Shown here: one piece after another, positions 36,330 to 46,478 of the stretch
How positions within the stretch are numbered: position 1 is the stretch's first letter
Layout of the letters: every line of letters begins with the position of its first letter
Assembly: GCA_018388625.1 (NCBI GenBank)
Contig: CP074402.1
Span: forward strand, 682,001 to 746,000
Direction of reading: 5' to 3'
From: Nocardiopsis eucommiae
GTDB taxonomy: Bacteria > Actinomycetota > Actinomycetes > Streptosporangiales > Streptosporangiaceae
Length of the DNA stretch: 64,000 nucleotides
Translations under genes and position numbers: made by a program
Notes under the pieces: model-generated
What the model saw: only the letters and a program-made list of their open reading frames with translations
Told to the model about the DNA's origin: nothing
The model's database searches: none

Positions 36330-37442
36330 ATGGCTCCTTTCGCGCACGCTCGCGTCGATCTCGACGCGATCACCTCCAACGCCCGGCTGCTCCGTGAACT
36401 GGCCGGGGGACGCCCTCATGGGGGTGGTCAAGGCCGACGGTTACGGCCACGGGATGCTTCCCGCCGCGCGCGCCCTGATCGCTGGCGGCGCCGCGTGGCT
36501 GGGGACCGCGCTCATCAAGGAGGGGCTGGAGCTGCGCCGGGCCGGGATCACCGTGCCCGTCCTGTCCTGGATCATCCCGCCGGGCGAGCCCGTGGGGAGG
36601 CGATCGAGGCCGACATCGACCTCGGTGTCAGCGACCGCGCCGTGCTGGACACGGTGATCTCCGAGGCACGTCGCCTGGGCCGGGTCGCGCGGGTCCAGCT
36701 GAAGGCGGACACCGGGCTGAACCGGGGCGGCGTGAACCGGGGCGACTGGGCCTCCGTGGTCGAGGCCGCGGCGCTCGCGGAGCGGGAGGGCAGCGTCCGG
36801 GTCACCGGAGTGTGGTCGCACTTCGCCTGCGCGGACGAGCCCGGCCACCCGTCGATCCAGGCGCAGCTGGACGTGTTCCACGAGGCGCTCCTGGTGGCCG
36901 ACAAGGCGGGGCTGACCCCGGAGGTCCGGCACATCGCGAACTCGGCCGCGCTGCTGACCCTGCCGGAGGCTCGGTTCGATCTGGTGCGGGCCGGAATCGC
37001 GAGTTATGGACTCTGCCCGATCCCCGATTTGGACGTGCCCGAATTGCGGCCCGCGATGACCCTCGAATCGAAGGTCGCGCTCACCAAACGCGTCCCCGCA
37101 GGCAGCGGCGTCTCCTACGGCCACCGGTACGTCACCCAGGAGGAGACCACCCTGGCCCTCGTCCCGCTCGGCTACGCGGACGGGGTGCCCCGCGCCGCCA
37201 CCAACCGGGGCCCGGTCCAGCTGGGCGGCGCCCGCCGCACCATCGCGGGAACAGTCTGCATGGACCAGTTCGTTGTGGATGTGGGAGACGACCCGGTGAG
37301 CGCGGGCGACCTCGCGGTCCTGTTCGGGGACCCCAGCCGGGGCGTGCCCACCGCGCAGGACTGGGCCGACGTCCTGGACACCATCCCGTACGAGATCATC
37401 ACGCGGATCGGTTCCCGGGTGCCCCGCGAGTACGTCGGCTGA
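36330..37442 (+). CDS. alr: Alanine racemase (two frameshift sites)
   Basis: This PLP enzyme makes D-alanine for the cell wall. The repaired product is about 370 residues. The PLP-lysine motif [10 protein letters not shown] is at about 33-42, [12 protein letters not shown] is the second signature, and [22 protein letters not shown] follows. The catalytic Tyr region is [13 protein letters not shown], followed by [14 protein letters not shown] run near 36410 has one base too many or two too few, and one G is missing near 36598. It heads the alr-tsaE-tsaB-rimI-tsaD block. Confidence 0.92.
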   Translation: MAPFAHARVDLDAITSNARLLRELAGGRPHGGGQGRRLRPRDASRRARPDRWRRRVAGDRAHQGGAGAAPGRDHRARPVLDHPAGRARGEAIEADIDLGVSDRAVLDTVISEARRLGRVARVQLKADTGLNRGGVNRGDWASVVEAAALAEREGSVRVTGVWSHFACADEPGHPSIQAQLDVFHEALLVADKAGLTPEVRHIANSAALLTLPEARFDLVRAGIASYGLCPIPDLDVPELRPAMTLESKVALTKRVPAGSGVSYGHRYVTQEETTLALVPLGYADGVPRAATNRGPVQLGGARRTIAGTVCMDQFVVDVGDDPVSAGDLAVLFGDPSRGVPTAQDWADVLDTIPYEIITRIGSRVPREYVG

Positions 37443-37553
37443 CGGAGTCCCCGATATCGGTCACGAACCTTCCCCACCCGGCCTAACCTGGGTGAAGAGG
37501 GACCTTCGGCGCGCTCCGACGCTGACCACCACACGGACCAACCTGTGAGAGCG

Positions 37554-38060
37554 ATGACAGACACCACAGCCACCACCGCGTCCCACGTCCACGCGGTCAC
37601 CGCCGCGACGGACGAGGACATGCGCGTTCTGGGCCGTGACCTGGCCGCACTCTCCCGCCCCGGGGACCTGCTGATCCTCTCCGGGCCGCTGGGAGCGGGC
37701 AAGACCACCCTCACCCAGGGGCTCGGACAGGGCCTCGGCGTGCGGGGCTCGGTCACCTCGCCCACCTTCGTCATCTCCAGAATCCACCCGTCCCTGGTCG
37801 GCGGGCCCGCCCTGGTGCACGTGGACGCCTACCGGCTCGGCGGCCCCGACGAGGTGGACGACATCGACCTGGACATGACCCTGGGCGAGTCCGTCACCGT
37901 CGTCGAGTGGGGTGAGGGCGTGGCCGAGGGCCTGGCCGACGACCGCCTGGAGATCCGGATCGAACGCCACCCCGACGACACCCGCACCGTCCACCTGCGC
38001 CCCGTCGGCGCGCGGTGGACCGACATCGACCTGCCCGGCACCGCCGCCGGGAACGGATAG
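37554..38060 (+). CDS. tsaE: tRNA threonylcarbamoyladenosine biosynthesis ATPase TsaE
   Basis: TsaE is the small P-loop ATPase that works with TsaB-TsaD to form t6A37 in ANN-decoding tRNAs. The 168-residue protein has the Walker A motif SGPLGAGKTTLTQGL (about 40-54), followed by SPTFVI and VHVDAYRL. The Walker-B-like VTVVEWGEG follows. ATG 37554 is used; a GTG at 37545 is an alternative. Twelve bases separate it from tsaB. Confidence 0.92.
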   Translation: MTDTTATTASHVHAVTAATDEDMRVLGRDLAALSRPGDLLILSGPLGAGKTTLTQGLGQGLGVRGSVTSPTFVISRIHPSLVGGPALVHVDAYRLGGPDEVDDIDLDMTLGESVTVVEWGEGVAEGLADDRLEIRIERHPDDTRTVHLRPVGARWTDIDLPGTAAGNG

Positions 38061-38071
38061 GCGGAACTCCC

Positions 38072-38752
38072 GTGCTGCTCCTGGCCTTCGACACCGCCAC
38101 CCCGGCGGTCACCGCCGCCATCGGGGAGACCACCCCCGACGGCTCCTTCCTGCTGCGCGCCAGCGCCAGCTCGGTGGACGCCCGCCGCCACGGCGAGCTC
38201 CTCGCGCCCACCATCCAGAACCTGCTCACCGAGTCCGGGCTCGTGCTGGGCGACCTCGACCACATCGCGGTCGGCATGGGCCCCGGCCCCTACACCGGCC
38301 TGCGCGTGGGCCTCGCCACCGCCCACGCCCTCGCCGACGCGCTGGACGTCCCCTGCCACGGGGTCACCACCCTGGACGCCCTGGCCTTCGCCACCCGGAG
38401 GACCGAGCCGTTCCTGGGCATGACCGACGCCCGCCGCAAGGAGGTGTTCTGGGCGCGCTACGACGACCACCTCACCCGGGTGGGCGAGGTGCGGGTGGAC
38501 CGGCCCGCCGAGATCGACACCGGCGGCCTGCCGCTGGTCGGGGACGGCGCCCGCATGTACGCCGACGTGCTGGGCGCGGAGGACACCGCCGCCCTGGAAC
38601 CCCTCCACCCGGACGCCGCCGCCATGGCCGAGCTCGCCCTGCTGCGCCTGCACCGTGGCGAGAAACTGGCCGAACCCGCCCCGCTCTACCTGCGCCGTCC
38701 CGACGCGGTCGAGCCCGGAGCCCCGAAGAAGGTGCGCCAGTGGGTGAGGTGA
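38072..38752 (+). CDS. tsaB: tRNA threonylcarbamoyladenosine biosynthesis protein TsaB
   Basis: This non-catalytic ASKHA-fold partner stabilises TsaD. The 226-residue protein begins MLLLAFDTATPAVTAAI from GTG 38072. It shows GMGPGPYTGLRVGLATA (about 69-85), a TsaB hallmark. The TsaD-type metal-binding histidines are absent, as expected for this partner. Its last codons overlap the rimI start by 13 bases. Confidence 0.92.
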   Translation: MLLLAFDTATPAVTAAIGETTPDGSFLLRASASSVDARRHGELLAPTIQNLLTESGLVLGDLDHIAVGMGPGPYTGLRVGLATAHALADALDVPCHGVTTLDALAFATRRTEPFLGMTDARRKEVFWARYDDHLTRVGEVRVDRPAEIDTGGLPLVGDGARMYADVLGAEDTAALEPLHPDAAAMAELALLRLHRGEKLAEPAPLYLRRPDAVEPGAPKKVRQWVR

Positions 38753-39213
38753 CCGCGCCGGTGGCGCTGCGCCAGATGACCGCCGCCGACGTTCCGGCCG
38801 TCATGGACCTGGAACGCGCCCTGTTCCCGCTCGACGCCTGGACCGAGGGCGTGCTCCGCGACGAACTGGCCGAGGCCGCCACCCGCCACTACGTGGTGGC
38901 CGAGTCCGAGACCGGGCTCCTGGGCTACGCCGGACTGCGGTTCGTCCCGCCCGAGGGCGACGTCCAGACCATGGCCGTCGCGGAGACCGCGTGGGGGAGG
39001 GGGATCGGCCGGGCACTGCTCACCGAACTCCTCGACCAGGCCGCCGCGCGCGGTGTCACCCACATGTTCCTGGAGGTCCGCTCGGACAACCCGCGCGCCC
39101 AGGACCTGTACACACGTTTCGGCTTCGAGGCGATCGGCGTGCGCCGGGGCTACTACAAGGGGGCGGACGCGATCGTCATGCGCCGTGTCGCGGAGAAGGG
39201 GAGCCATGAGTGA
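38740..39213 (+). CDS. rimI: Ribosomal-protein-alanine N-acetyltransferase RimI
   Basis: This GNAT enzyme acetylates the N-terminus of ribosomal protein S18. The 157-residue protein has the acetyl-CoA loop [18 protein letters not shown] (Q/RxxGxG/A motif). [28 protein letters not shown], in the RimI style, is near the C-terminus. The start is GTG 38740; a second GTG nine bases on is possible. It overlaps tsaB upstream and tsaD downstream. Confidence 0.9.
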   Translation: MGEVTAPVALRQMTAADVPAVMDLERALFPLDAWTEGVLRDELAEAATRHYVVAESETGLLGYAGLRFVPPEGDVQTMAVAETAWGRGIGRALLTELLDQAAARGVTHMFLEVRSDNPRAQDLYTRFGFEAIGVRRGYYKGADAIVMRRVAEKGSHE

Positions 39214-40237
39214 GCCGTTGATCCTGGGGATCGAGTCGTCCTGCGACGAGACCGGCGTGGCGCTGGTCCGGGGGTGCGAGCTGCTGGGCGAGTCGGTGGC
39301 CTCCAGCGTCGACCAGCACGTGCGGTTCGGCGGTGTGGTGCCCGAGGTGGCCAGCCGCGCCCACCTGGAGGCGATGACCCCCACCGTGCGCCGCGCCCTG
39401 GACTCCGCCGGGGCGAAGCTGTCCGACGTGGACGCCGTCGCGGTGACCGCCGGGCCCGGGCTCGCCGGTGCCCTCCTGGTCGGCGTCTCCGCCGCCAAGG
39501 CCTACGCGATGGCGCTCGGCAAGCCCCTCTACGGGGTCAACCACCTCGTCGGACACGTCGCCGTGGACCAGCTGGAGCACGGTCCCCTGCCCAAGCCCTC
39601 GATCGCCCTCCTGGTCTCCGGCGGGCACACGTCGCTGCTGCTGGTCAACGACCTGGCCACCGACGTGGTCTCGCTCGGTGACACCGTCGACGACGCCGCC
39701 GGGGAGGCCTACGACAAGGTCGCGCGTCTGCTGGAGCTGCCCTACCCGGGCGGCCCGCCCATCGACCAGGCGGCCCAGCGGGGCGACCCGAAGGCGATGC
39801 GCTTCCCGCGCGGCAAGTGGGGCGACGGCACGTACGACTTCTCCTTCTCCGGGCTGAAGACCGCCGTGGCCCGCCACGTGGAGGACGCCGAACGCCGGGG
39901 CGCCCCGTTGGTGGTGGCCGACATCGCCGCCGCCTTCCAGGAGTCCGTGGTGGACGTGCTCACCCGCAAGGCGGTCGACGCCTGCGTGGAGCACGGCGTG
40001 AGCACCCTGGTGATCAGTGGCGGAGTGGCCGCCAACTCGGCGCTGCGCGTCCTGGCCGAACAGCGCTGCCAGGAGGCCGGGATCGAGCTGCGTGTCCCAC
40101 GGCCCCGTCTGTGCACGGACAACGGCGCGATGATCGCCGCCCTGGGCGCCGAGGTGGTCGCGGCGGGCCTGCCGCCGTCCACCCTGGACCTGGCCACGGA
40201 CACCTCGCTGCCCGTGGAGTCCCCGCTGGCCGTGTAG
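39206..40237 (+). CDS. tsaD: tRNA N6-adenosine threonylcarbamoyltransferase TsaD
   Basis: TsaD transfers the threonylcarbamoyl group to A37 of tRNA. The 343-residue ASKHA-fold protein starts [20 protein letters not shown]. It has the metal-binding HxxxH of [10 protein letters not shown] (about 112-120), [30 protein letters not shown] and the C-terminal [16 protein letters not shown] precedes the ATG, which overlaps the end of rimI by 8 bases. A terminator follows. Confidence 0.96.
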   Translation: MSEPLILGIESSCDETGVALVRGCELLGESVASSVDQHVRFGGVVPEVASRAHLEAMTPTVRRALDSAGAKLSDVDAVAVTAGPGLAGALLVGVSAAKAYAMALGKPLYGVNHLVGHVAVDQLEHGPLPKPSIALLVSGGHTSLLLVNDLATDVVSLGDTVDDAAGEAYDKVARLLELPYPGGPPIDQAAQRGDPKAMRFPRGKWGDGTYDFSFSGLKTAVARHVEDAERRGAPLVVADIAAAFQESVVDVLTRKAVDACVEHGVSTLVISGGVAANSALRVLAEQRCQEAGIELRVPRPRLCTDNGAMIAALGAEVVAAGLPPSTLDLATDTSLPVESPLAV

Positions 40238-40247
40238 TCACCGAGCC

Positions 40248-40269
40248 CCGCCGGTCACCGGACCGGCGG
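40248..40269. terminator. Terminator of the alr-tsa operon
   Basis: A perfect 9-bp stem (40248-40256 with 40261-40269) with a 4-base loop lies 11 bases after the tsaD stop. Confidence 0.65.
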
Positions 40270-40344
40270 AGCCGAGGTCTCTTCGACACCGGCCCGGCGC
40301 ACCCTGCGGGGAACTGCGCCGGGCCGCTGTGGTTGGGTGCCGGT

Positions 40345-41301
40345 ATGTTCGCGATCTCGGCTGCACGCATCTCGTTCGACGACCCCCTGTCCGGTCTGGA
40401 GGCCGGTGAGCGGCCCGACCCCGCGCCCCGCGAGGGGTGGACCACCGTCCGGGTCAGGGCCGCCGCGCTCAACCACCACGACCTCTGGAGCCTGCGCGGG
40501 GTCGCGCTGAGCGAGGACCGCCTCCCGATGGTCCTCGGCGGGGACGCCGCCGGGATCGACGAGGACGGCAACGAGGTCATCGTGCACGGGGTGGTCCGGG
40601 AACCGTCGGAACCGGGCCGCTCACCGCGCTTCTCCCTCCTCTCGGAGATCCACGACGGAACCCTCGCGGAGAAGGTGCTGGTCCCCCGCGCGAACCTCGT
40701 CCCCAAACCCCCGGAGCTGTCCTTCGAGGAGGCGGCCTGCCTGCCGACCGCCTGGCTGACCGCCTACAGCATGCTCTTCGGCAAGGCCGACCTGAGGCCC
40801 GGTTCCACGGTCCTCGTGCAGGGCGCCGGTGGAGGGGTCTCCGCCGCCCTCGTCGCGATGGCCGCGCGGGTCGGGCACCGCGTGTACGTCACCAGCAGGA
40901 GCGAGGAGAAGCGCGCCCGCGCCCTCGGGCTGGGCGCCCACGCCGCGCTGCCCTCCGGGGAGCGGCTCCCGGAGAAGGTGGACGTGGTCTTCGACTCGGT
41001 CGGACAGGCCACCTGGCGGCACTCCCTCCACTCGCTCAAGCCCGGTGGCGCCGTCGTCACCTGCGGGGCGACCAGCGGCGACGCCCCCTCCGCCGAGCTC
41101 GCCCGGGTCTTCTTCCTCCAGCTGCGGGTGCTCGGCTCGACCATGGGCACCAAGGAGGAACTGGTCGCCCTCACCGAGATGTGCGTACGCACCGGGCTGC
41201 GTCCCGTGATCGACCGGGTGCTGCCGCTCGGGGACGCCCGCGAGGCCTTCCGGGCGTTGGCGGCCGGTGAGCAGTTCGGCAAGATCGTCCTCGTGCCCTA
41301 G
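40345..41301 (+). CDS. Zinc-type alcohol dehydrogenase / quinone oxidoreductase-like protein (MDR family)
   Basis: The 318-residue medium-chain dehydrogenase has a GroES-like N-terminal domain with ALNHHDLWSLRG. The NAD(P)-binding domain carries VLVQGAGGGVSAALVAMA (about 154-171). It lacks the four-Cys structural zinc lobe, so it belongs with quinone-oxidoreductase-like enzymes. Many members show GE/GHE at the catalytic zinc site; here that region is shortened (LGGDAAGID...), so catalytic zinc is doubtful. Substrate unknown. Monocistronic, with a hairpin after it. Confidence 0.85.
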   Translation: MFAISAARISFDDPLSGLEAGERPDPAPREGWTTVRVRAAALNHHDLWSLRGVALSEDRLPMVLGGDAAGIDEDGNEVIVHGVVREPSEPGRSPRFSLLSEIHDGTLAEKVLVPRANLVPKPPELSFEEAACLPTAWLTAYSMLFGKADLRPGSTVLVQGAGGGVSAALVAMAARVGHRVYVTSRSEEKRARALGLGAHAALPSGERLPEKVDVVFDSVGQATWRHSLHSLKPGGAVVTCGATSGDAPSAELARVFFLQLRVLGSTMGTKEELVALTEMCVRTGLRPVIDRVLPLGDAREAFRALAAGEQFGKIVLVP

Positions 41302-41315
41302 CCGGTCCGGGATCC

Positions 41316-41341
41316 GAAGGCCCTGAACCATCGGGGCCTTC
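41316..41341. terminator. Terminator after the MDR dehydrogenase
   Basis: An 8-bp perfect stem (41316-41323 with 41334-41341) with a 10-base loop lies 15 bases after the stop. Confidence 0.6.
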
Positions 41342-41420
41342 CGAGCGTCTACTGACTGACTGGGGAGTGCCACGGTCAGCCGGGAACGGTTCCCGGCGCG
41401 TGAGGGAGGGGCGTGAGCAC

Positions 41421-41780
41421 ATGTCGGGCGAAGTGGCGGCCAACACCAGGGACGCCGACGGCGGGGGCGAGCAGTCGCAGAACGCCGCCTCCTACCTACG
41501 GGAACTGCCACGCGACTTCCAGGAAGCCGTCGACGAGGCCAGGCGTCTGCTCAACCACGACCCGACGATCGGCGGCTGGGACGGCTTCGGCGAGGAGCAC
41601 GGCACCCACATGGAGCAGGTCCAGACGCACGCCGCGACGCTCGCGACGAACATCCGCAGCGGTGCCAGCCGGGTCAGCAGCACGGACCAGTCGGCCGAGG
41701 ACGACTTCACGGATGGCAGGGCGCAGGCCCCCATCGACGGTTTCCAGCACCTCAACCCCAACATCCAGGTGAACCGGTAG
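41421..41780 (+). CDS. WXG100/ESX-type small helical protein
   Basis: The 119-residue protein is predicted to form two helices around GGWDGFGEEHG (about 52-62), similar in place to the WxG turn of WXG100 proteins exported by type VII systems. No cysteines, signal peptide or membrane segment. It is followed 35 bp later by a large helical partner gene. The WXG100 assignment rests on size, helical layout and the W-x-G turn, not on a strong family match. Confidence 0.55.
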   Translation: MSGEVAANTRDADGGGEQSQNAASYLRELPRDFQEAVDEARRLLNHDPTIGGWDGFGEEHGTHMEQVQTHAATLATNIRSGASRVSSTDQSAEDDFTDGRAQAPIDGFQHLNPNIQVNR

Positions 41781-41815
41781 GCGGTCCGGTCCAGGAAGAT
41801 TCGGGAGTCACAGAC

Positions 41816-44267
41816 GTGTCTCTACTGAACTACACCGAATGTGAGTTCGACGCGGGGCAGATCGAGAAGGCCCGGGACGAGTTCCAGGCGTTGCACGCCA
41901 AGATCGCGGGAAGGTCCGAGGGGTACGAGTCGATCACGTCCCGAGTGGGCAGTGAGTTCAGCGACCTCATCGGTGACGGACTGAAGAGGCTCGCCACTGA
42001 GAACCAGGCGGCCTGGGGCAGCGCTCTCCTGGCCTGCCTGCACGGCTACGGCGTCCTCGACAAGACCCTCACGGACACCAACTGGTACGAAGCGCGGATC
42101 GCCGACGTCAAGTACCGGCTCAGCTCGGCCGTGAACGCCATTCCCTCGGTGGAACAGGACAGCTACACCCGGGTCGAGTCCGTCAGGAGGTCCTTCGACG
42201 CCGAGGCGCGCACCCTCTGGACGAAGTTCGAGGAACGGTGCCAGGAGACCGAGGACACGCTGAAGGACGGGCCGACGCCGCAGCGCATCCGTCAGCTCTC
42301 CGAGGGCGGCCACTTCGGCGACAACCAGCAGATCGGCTACCGGACCACCGGCGACATCAACTACTACGTCGTCGATGAGGACTTCAACACCGCCGTGCTC
42401 ACGGTCCACCTGTTCGACGCGGTCTTCCGCGGTCACGACGGCAGCATCGACATGCTGAAGACGGACCCGATGACTCTCGCGCTCCTGGAGAACATGATCC
42501 TCCGGGCAGAGCAGGCCCGGGAGTCCGGCACCGAACTGAGTGCTGGGGAACTCGCCTATCTACAGAGCGTCTATGACGTCCTCGGTCGCGACGGCAGGGG
42601 GCACGAGCCGGGGTTCCTGTGGTTCATGGGGGAGGTGGCCGACAGCGACCACATCGACGACGAGCTGCGCGCGACCATCCAGCGACGGCTGGCGGACGGC
42701 ATGCTCGTGCTCTCCGACGAGGAGGTCGGCGGCGGCATGTCGCGTCTCCCCGAGGACGTGCGCCGGGCCGCCGTGGGACCGGACCGGATCGAGCCCTCCC
42801 GGGAGGGGACGACCCCGGTATCGACGTGTCGAGCTACTCCGGGTGGTCGAACGACTGGCAGGACCTGAGCGAGTTCCTGACGCACTCCGACCCCGAACTC
42901 CAGGGGGCACGGAGTTCTCGACGAGCCTGTTGCGCACCGGCTCCGACATGCTCCTGCGCAGCACCCTCGACGGGGTCCCGCCGGTGGAGACCTTCCAGGA
43001 CGTGATCGAGGTGGCCACCCGCAACAAGGAGGCCAACCACGTCATCCTCACCGGTGAGGGGTCGGACGGAAAGAACTATCCGGTGCACGAGAACCACGAG
43101 CACCTCACCCCGGCCCGGATGGTGGAGAACCTGTACACCATTCCGTGGCCCGACGAGGGCGAGGCGGTCCGCGGGCTCACCGACTGGATCTCCGCGGACG
43201 CGGACTCCGACTCCCAGGAGGACCGCGACCGCGCCGGGAGGTCGGCGAGCGCGCTGATCGAGATCCTGACCACCACGGAGAACGAGGACGGCGACAACCC
43301 GTTCCTGGACACGGCGGTGGGCGGCAGGGACTACCAGCCCTCGGTCGCCGAGATCAACCCCGAGGTGCTCAAGAGCCTGGCGTCGGTGTACGGCGCCTAC
43401 CTGGACGACATCTCCATCGACGCGAACGAGCGGGGCTACCGGGCGGCTGCGGGCGGCGATGACGACCAGGACGACCTCCACCTCTTTCACAGGGGCGGTG
43501 AGATGGCGCTTCACCTGCCGCAGGAGGAGCACGAGAAGTTCCTCCAGCTCCTGCTCTCCAATGAGGAGTACTCCGCGCCGATCGTCAGCCTGGTCGAACA
43601 CCAGGAGCGCAGGATTCTCAACGCCCACCTCGACAAGGACACGCTCGGCGACAAGGTCGGCGGTGCCGGAGCCGCGGACCTGCGGTCCGCCATGTCCAAC
43701 GCGCTCATCGCCGAGTACATGGATCGGCACGACGACGTCGAGACGGCCCGTGAGAAGGCCAACCAGATGGTGCAGACCGGGTACAACATCGTCATCGCCT
43801 CCACCGTGCAGTCAGCGGGTTCCAAGGCGACCCCGGCCGGTATCGCTGTGGAGACCCTGCTGCGCCTCATGGAACAGCCGGTCAAGGACTACTACGACGA
43901 CAAGTACGAAGAGAGCATCGGCTTCACGTACATCAAGGACATGGACGAGCACCTCCTCAACAACCCGTCGAACATTCGGGACCACGCCAACCTCCAGGTC
44001 CTCCAGAGCATGTGGGACCGGGGCATGGTCGACGAGGAGACGCTGGAGGACAAGGGACTTCTGATCAGGCACGGCGACGAGAGGCGTCTGCCCACCAGCA
44101 CGGTGGAGTGGGACAGCGCGGCCACGGGGTACGTGTCCAGGGTCGATACCCTCATCAACGAGATCGACCCTGAGCTGGGCGATCGGGCCGCGACCTACAT
44201 CCAGCACTTCCAGGAGCGGTACGAGCAGGGGGCTGCCCCGGAGTGGGGCGGGAAGAAGAAGCACTGA
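41816..44267 (+). CDS. Large helical protein paired with a WXG100-like protein, DUF6571-like (two frameshifts)
   Basis: The repaired product is 817 residues. Its first ~150 residues are helical and WXG-like. The central part has paired helices and the segments YYVVDEDFNTAVL, SNALIAEYMDRHDDV and NPEVLKSLASVYGAYLDD. The C-terminus is Gly/Lys-rich (WGGKKKH). This resembles large actinobacterial partners of WXG100 proteins (DUF6571-type, TPR-like). Missing G residues near 42813 and 42905 break it. There is no signal peptide. The start is GTG 41816. No type VII secretion machinery lies in the window; it could be a substrate or an effector carrier. Confidence 0.6.
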
Positions 44268-44307
44268 CCGCCGAGGCACTCCGCTCGGCCTCCTGACGAG
44301 ATGAGGG

Positions 44308-44332
44308 GCCCGGGGCGGTCACCGCCCCGGGC
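44308..44332. terminator. Bidirectional terminator between convergent genes
   Basis: A perfect 11-bp GC stem (44308-44318 with 44322-44332) with a 3-base loop lies between the 817-residue-protein gene and the coiled-coil gene. Confidence 0.75.
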
Positions 44333-44351
44333 ACCTCACGCTGACGTGGGG

Positions 44352-46478
44352 TTACTCGTCGTCGTCCTCGTCGCGGCGGCGCTTCTTCTTGCCGTCGCGG
44401 CCCGGGCGCAGCAGCGCCTCGGCCAGGGCGAGCACGGTCTCCTCCAGCGAGGAGAACCGCTTGGTGATGTCGTCGTGCGAGTTCTCGACCGCCTCGGTGA
44501 CGGTCTCCTCCAGCTCGTGGCGGTCCGGGCGCTGCTTGAGCTCACGGATGACCGGGTCCACCGCCGTGGTGACGTGGGAGTCGATCTCGTCGAGCCTGCC
44601 GGAGTGGTCCAGCAGCGGACGGTCCACCAGTTCGGTCAGGCGGCGGTGCAGCTCACTGACCTCCAGGGTCTGCGGCAGCTGGTTGAGGCGCTGGTTGAGC
44701 GCCTCCAGACGGTCGTCGATGGCCTCCATGCGGCCGTCGACGCCCTCGAAGTGACCGCTGACGCCCTCGAACTGGCCCTCGACCCCGTTGACCCGGCCGT
44801 CGATGCCGTCCAGGCGGCCGTTGAGGCCGTCGATCCGGCCGTCGACGCGGTCGATCTTGCCCTCGACGCCCTCGAAGCTGCCCTCGAAGTGGCCCTCGAA
44901 GGTGTCGAACCGGTCGGTGAGGCGGCCCAGCTCGTGGTCGACCTTGCCGGTGATCTGCGACAGGTGGTTGTCCACCTTGCCGTTGAGGCTCTCGCGGTGG
45001 CGCTCCAGCCGCTCGTCGAGCGCGGTGCGGTGGGCGTCGGCCTGGTCGGTCAGCGCCTCGGTCAGCGTCTGGTGCCGGTCCTCGGCCTCCGAGGCCAGCT
45101 TGGCGTTGTCCTCCTGGACGAACCCCCGCAGCTCGGCCAGGTCGGCGGCGACCTTCGCGGCGTCCTCCGCGATCCGGGTGGAGAGGGAGTCGGTGCGCTT
45201 GGTCAGCGACTCGCGCAGCCCCTCGGCGGTGCTCTCGGCGTGCTCGCGGGTCTCGGTGCGACCCAGCTCGATCTGCTCGTCGAGCTCGGCCAGGCGCTGG
45301 CGCACGTGCGAACGCAGGTCGTTCAGGGACTTCTCGTGGTTCTCCCGCAGCTTGGCGAGCGAACCGGTGACGTCCGCGACGGCCGCGGTGGCCTCGGCGT
45401 GGTTCTCCTCGGCCTGGGTGTTCAGGTGGCCGACGCTCTCGGTGACCTTGCCGGTGATCTCCTCGTGGCGCTTCTGGGAAGCGGCCGCGTGGTCCCTCAG
45501 CTCCTGGGAGAGGGTGTCGTGGCGCTCGCCGGAGGCCGCGGCGAGGGCGCCCAGCTCCTCGGCGAGGGCGGTGGTGCGCTCACCCAGCTCGCCGGTGTTC
45601 TCCTGGAGGCGGGAGAGCAGAGTCTCGTGCTGCTCGGCGGTGCGCTCCTCGATGAAGCCGCGCAGTGCGGTCGTGCGCTCCTCCAGGGAGGAGGTGAGGC
45701 CGGTGGTGACGCGCTCACCGAGTTCGGCGGTGGCGGTCTCCAGGGCCTCGCGGTGCTCCTGACCGGCCGTTTCGAGGGCCTCGCGGCTCTCCTTCACGGC
45801 GGTCTCGACGGTCGAGCGGCTCTCGGAGATCGCCTCGGCCAGCTGCTCCCTGCCCTCGGCCAGGGTGGTGCGGACCGTGGCGCTCAGCTCCTCGTGGCGC
45901 TCGCCCAGGGTGGTGTCCAGGGCGGACAGCGAGGCCTCGATCGCCTCGGCGCGGGTGCCGAGGTCGGCCAGGGCCCGGTCCAGGGCGTCCAGGCGGGTGC
46001 CGACGGTCTCGCCCAGCTCGGTGACGCGCTCGCTGATCTCGGTGACCTGCTCGGAGGTGCGGTTGCCGGTCTCGGCCATGCGCTGGAGCCGGGTGAGGGC
46101 GGTGTCCAGGTGTCCGGCCACGCGCTGGGTGTCGGCCCGCAGGGACGACATCTCCGACAGCGGCTTGACCTGCCTGCCGACCACCTCAATGTGCTCGGCC
46201 AGGGCCTCGGCCCACTCGGGCGGACGTGCCAGGAAGTCGTCGATCCGACCGTCGACGGTGGTGATCGCCTCGGCGAGCGCGGTCAGTTCGCGCTCGCGCA
46301 GCTCGCGGAGCAGCCACTCCATGCCCTCAAGGCGCTGGCGCATCTCCTCGCTGACGGCACCCTGGGACTTCTGCTCGGAGACGTGCTCCTGGGCGGCCTG
46401 GGAGAGCAGGTCACGCATCCGGTCGGAGACTCCGGCCTGGCCTCCAGCGTTGAGGAAGTTGTGATTGGTCTGTTCCAC
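44352..46478 (-). CDS. Long coiled-coil protein (apolipoprotein-like repeats)
   Basis: The 708-residue protein is almost wholly alpha-helical coiled coil, without Cys-rich or globular domains. Repeats of 11 and 7 residues rich in Glu/Leu/Ala/Arg run through it. A distinctive run of short repeats of the form (V/L)(D/E)GR(I/L/M) lies at about residues 525-600. The C-terminus is a Lys/Arg cluster then an Asp/Glu run (KKKRRRDEDDDE). GTG 46478 has AAGGAG eight bases upstream. It could be a cytoskeletal or envelope scaffold like actinobacterial filament proteins; that is inference. The absence of frameshifts over 2.1 kb supports a real gene. Confidence 0.8.
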   Translation of the reverse strand: MEQTNHNFLNAGGQAGVSDRMRDLLSQAAQEHVSEQKSQGAVSEEMRQRLEGMEWLLRELRERELTALAEAITTVDGRIDDFLARPPEWAEALAEHIEVVGRQVKPLSEMSSLRADTQRVAGHLDTALTRLQRMAETGNRTSEQVTEISERVTELGETVGTRLDALDRALADLGTRAEAIEASLSALDTTLGERHEELSATVRTTLAEGREQLAEAISESRSTVETAVKESREALETAGQEHREALETATAELGERVTTGLTSSLEERTTALRGFIEERTAEQHETLLSRLQENTGELGERTTALAEELGALAAASGERHDTLSQELRDHAAASQKRHEEITGKVTESVGHLNTQAEENHAEATAAVADVTGSLAKLRENHEKSLNDLRSHVRQRLAELDEQIELGRTETREHAESTAEGLRESLTKRTDSLSTRIAEDAAKVAADLAELRGFVQEDNAKLASEAEDRHQTLTEALTDQADAHRTALDERLERHRESLNGKVDNHLSQITGKVDHELGRLTDRFDTFEGHFEGSFEGVEGKIDRVDGRIDGLNGRLDGIDGRVNGVEGQFEGVSGHFEGVDGRMEAIDDRLEALNQRLNQLPQTLEVSELHRRLTELVDRPLLDHSGRLDEIDSHVTTAVDPVIRELKQRPDRHELEETVTEAVENSHDDITKRFSSLEETVLALAEALLRPGRDGKKKRRRDEDDDE
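44690..44900 (-). repeat. Short tandem coding repeats in the coiled-coil gene
   Basis: Seven to eight near-repeats of about 21 bases encode units like VDGRIDG, LNGRLDG, IDGRVNG and VEGQFEG. Such repeats may vary in number between strains. Confidence 0.6.
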
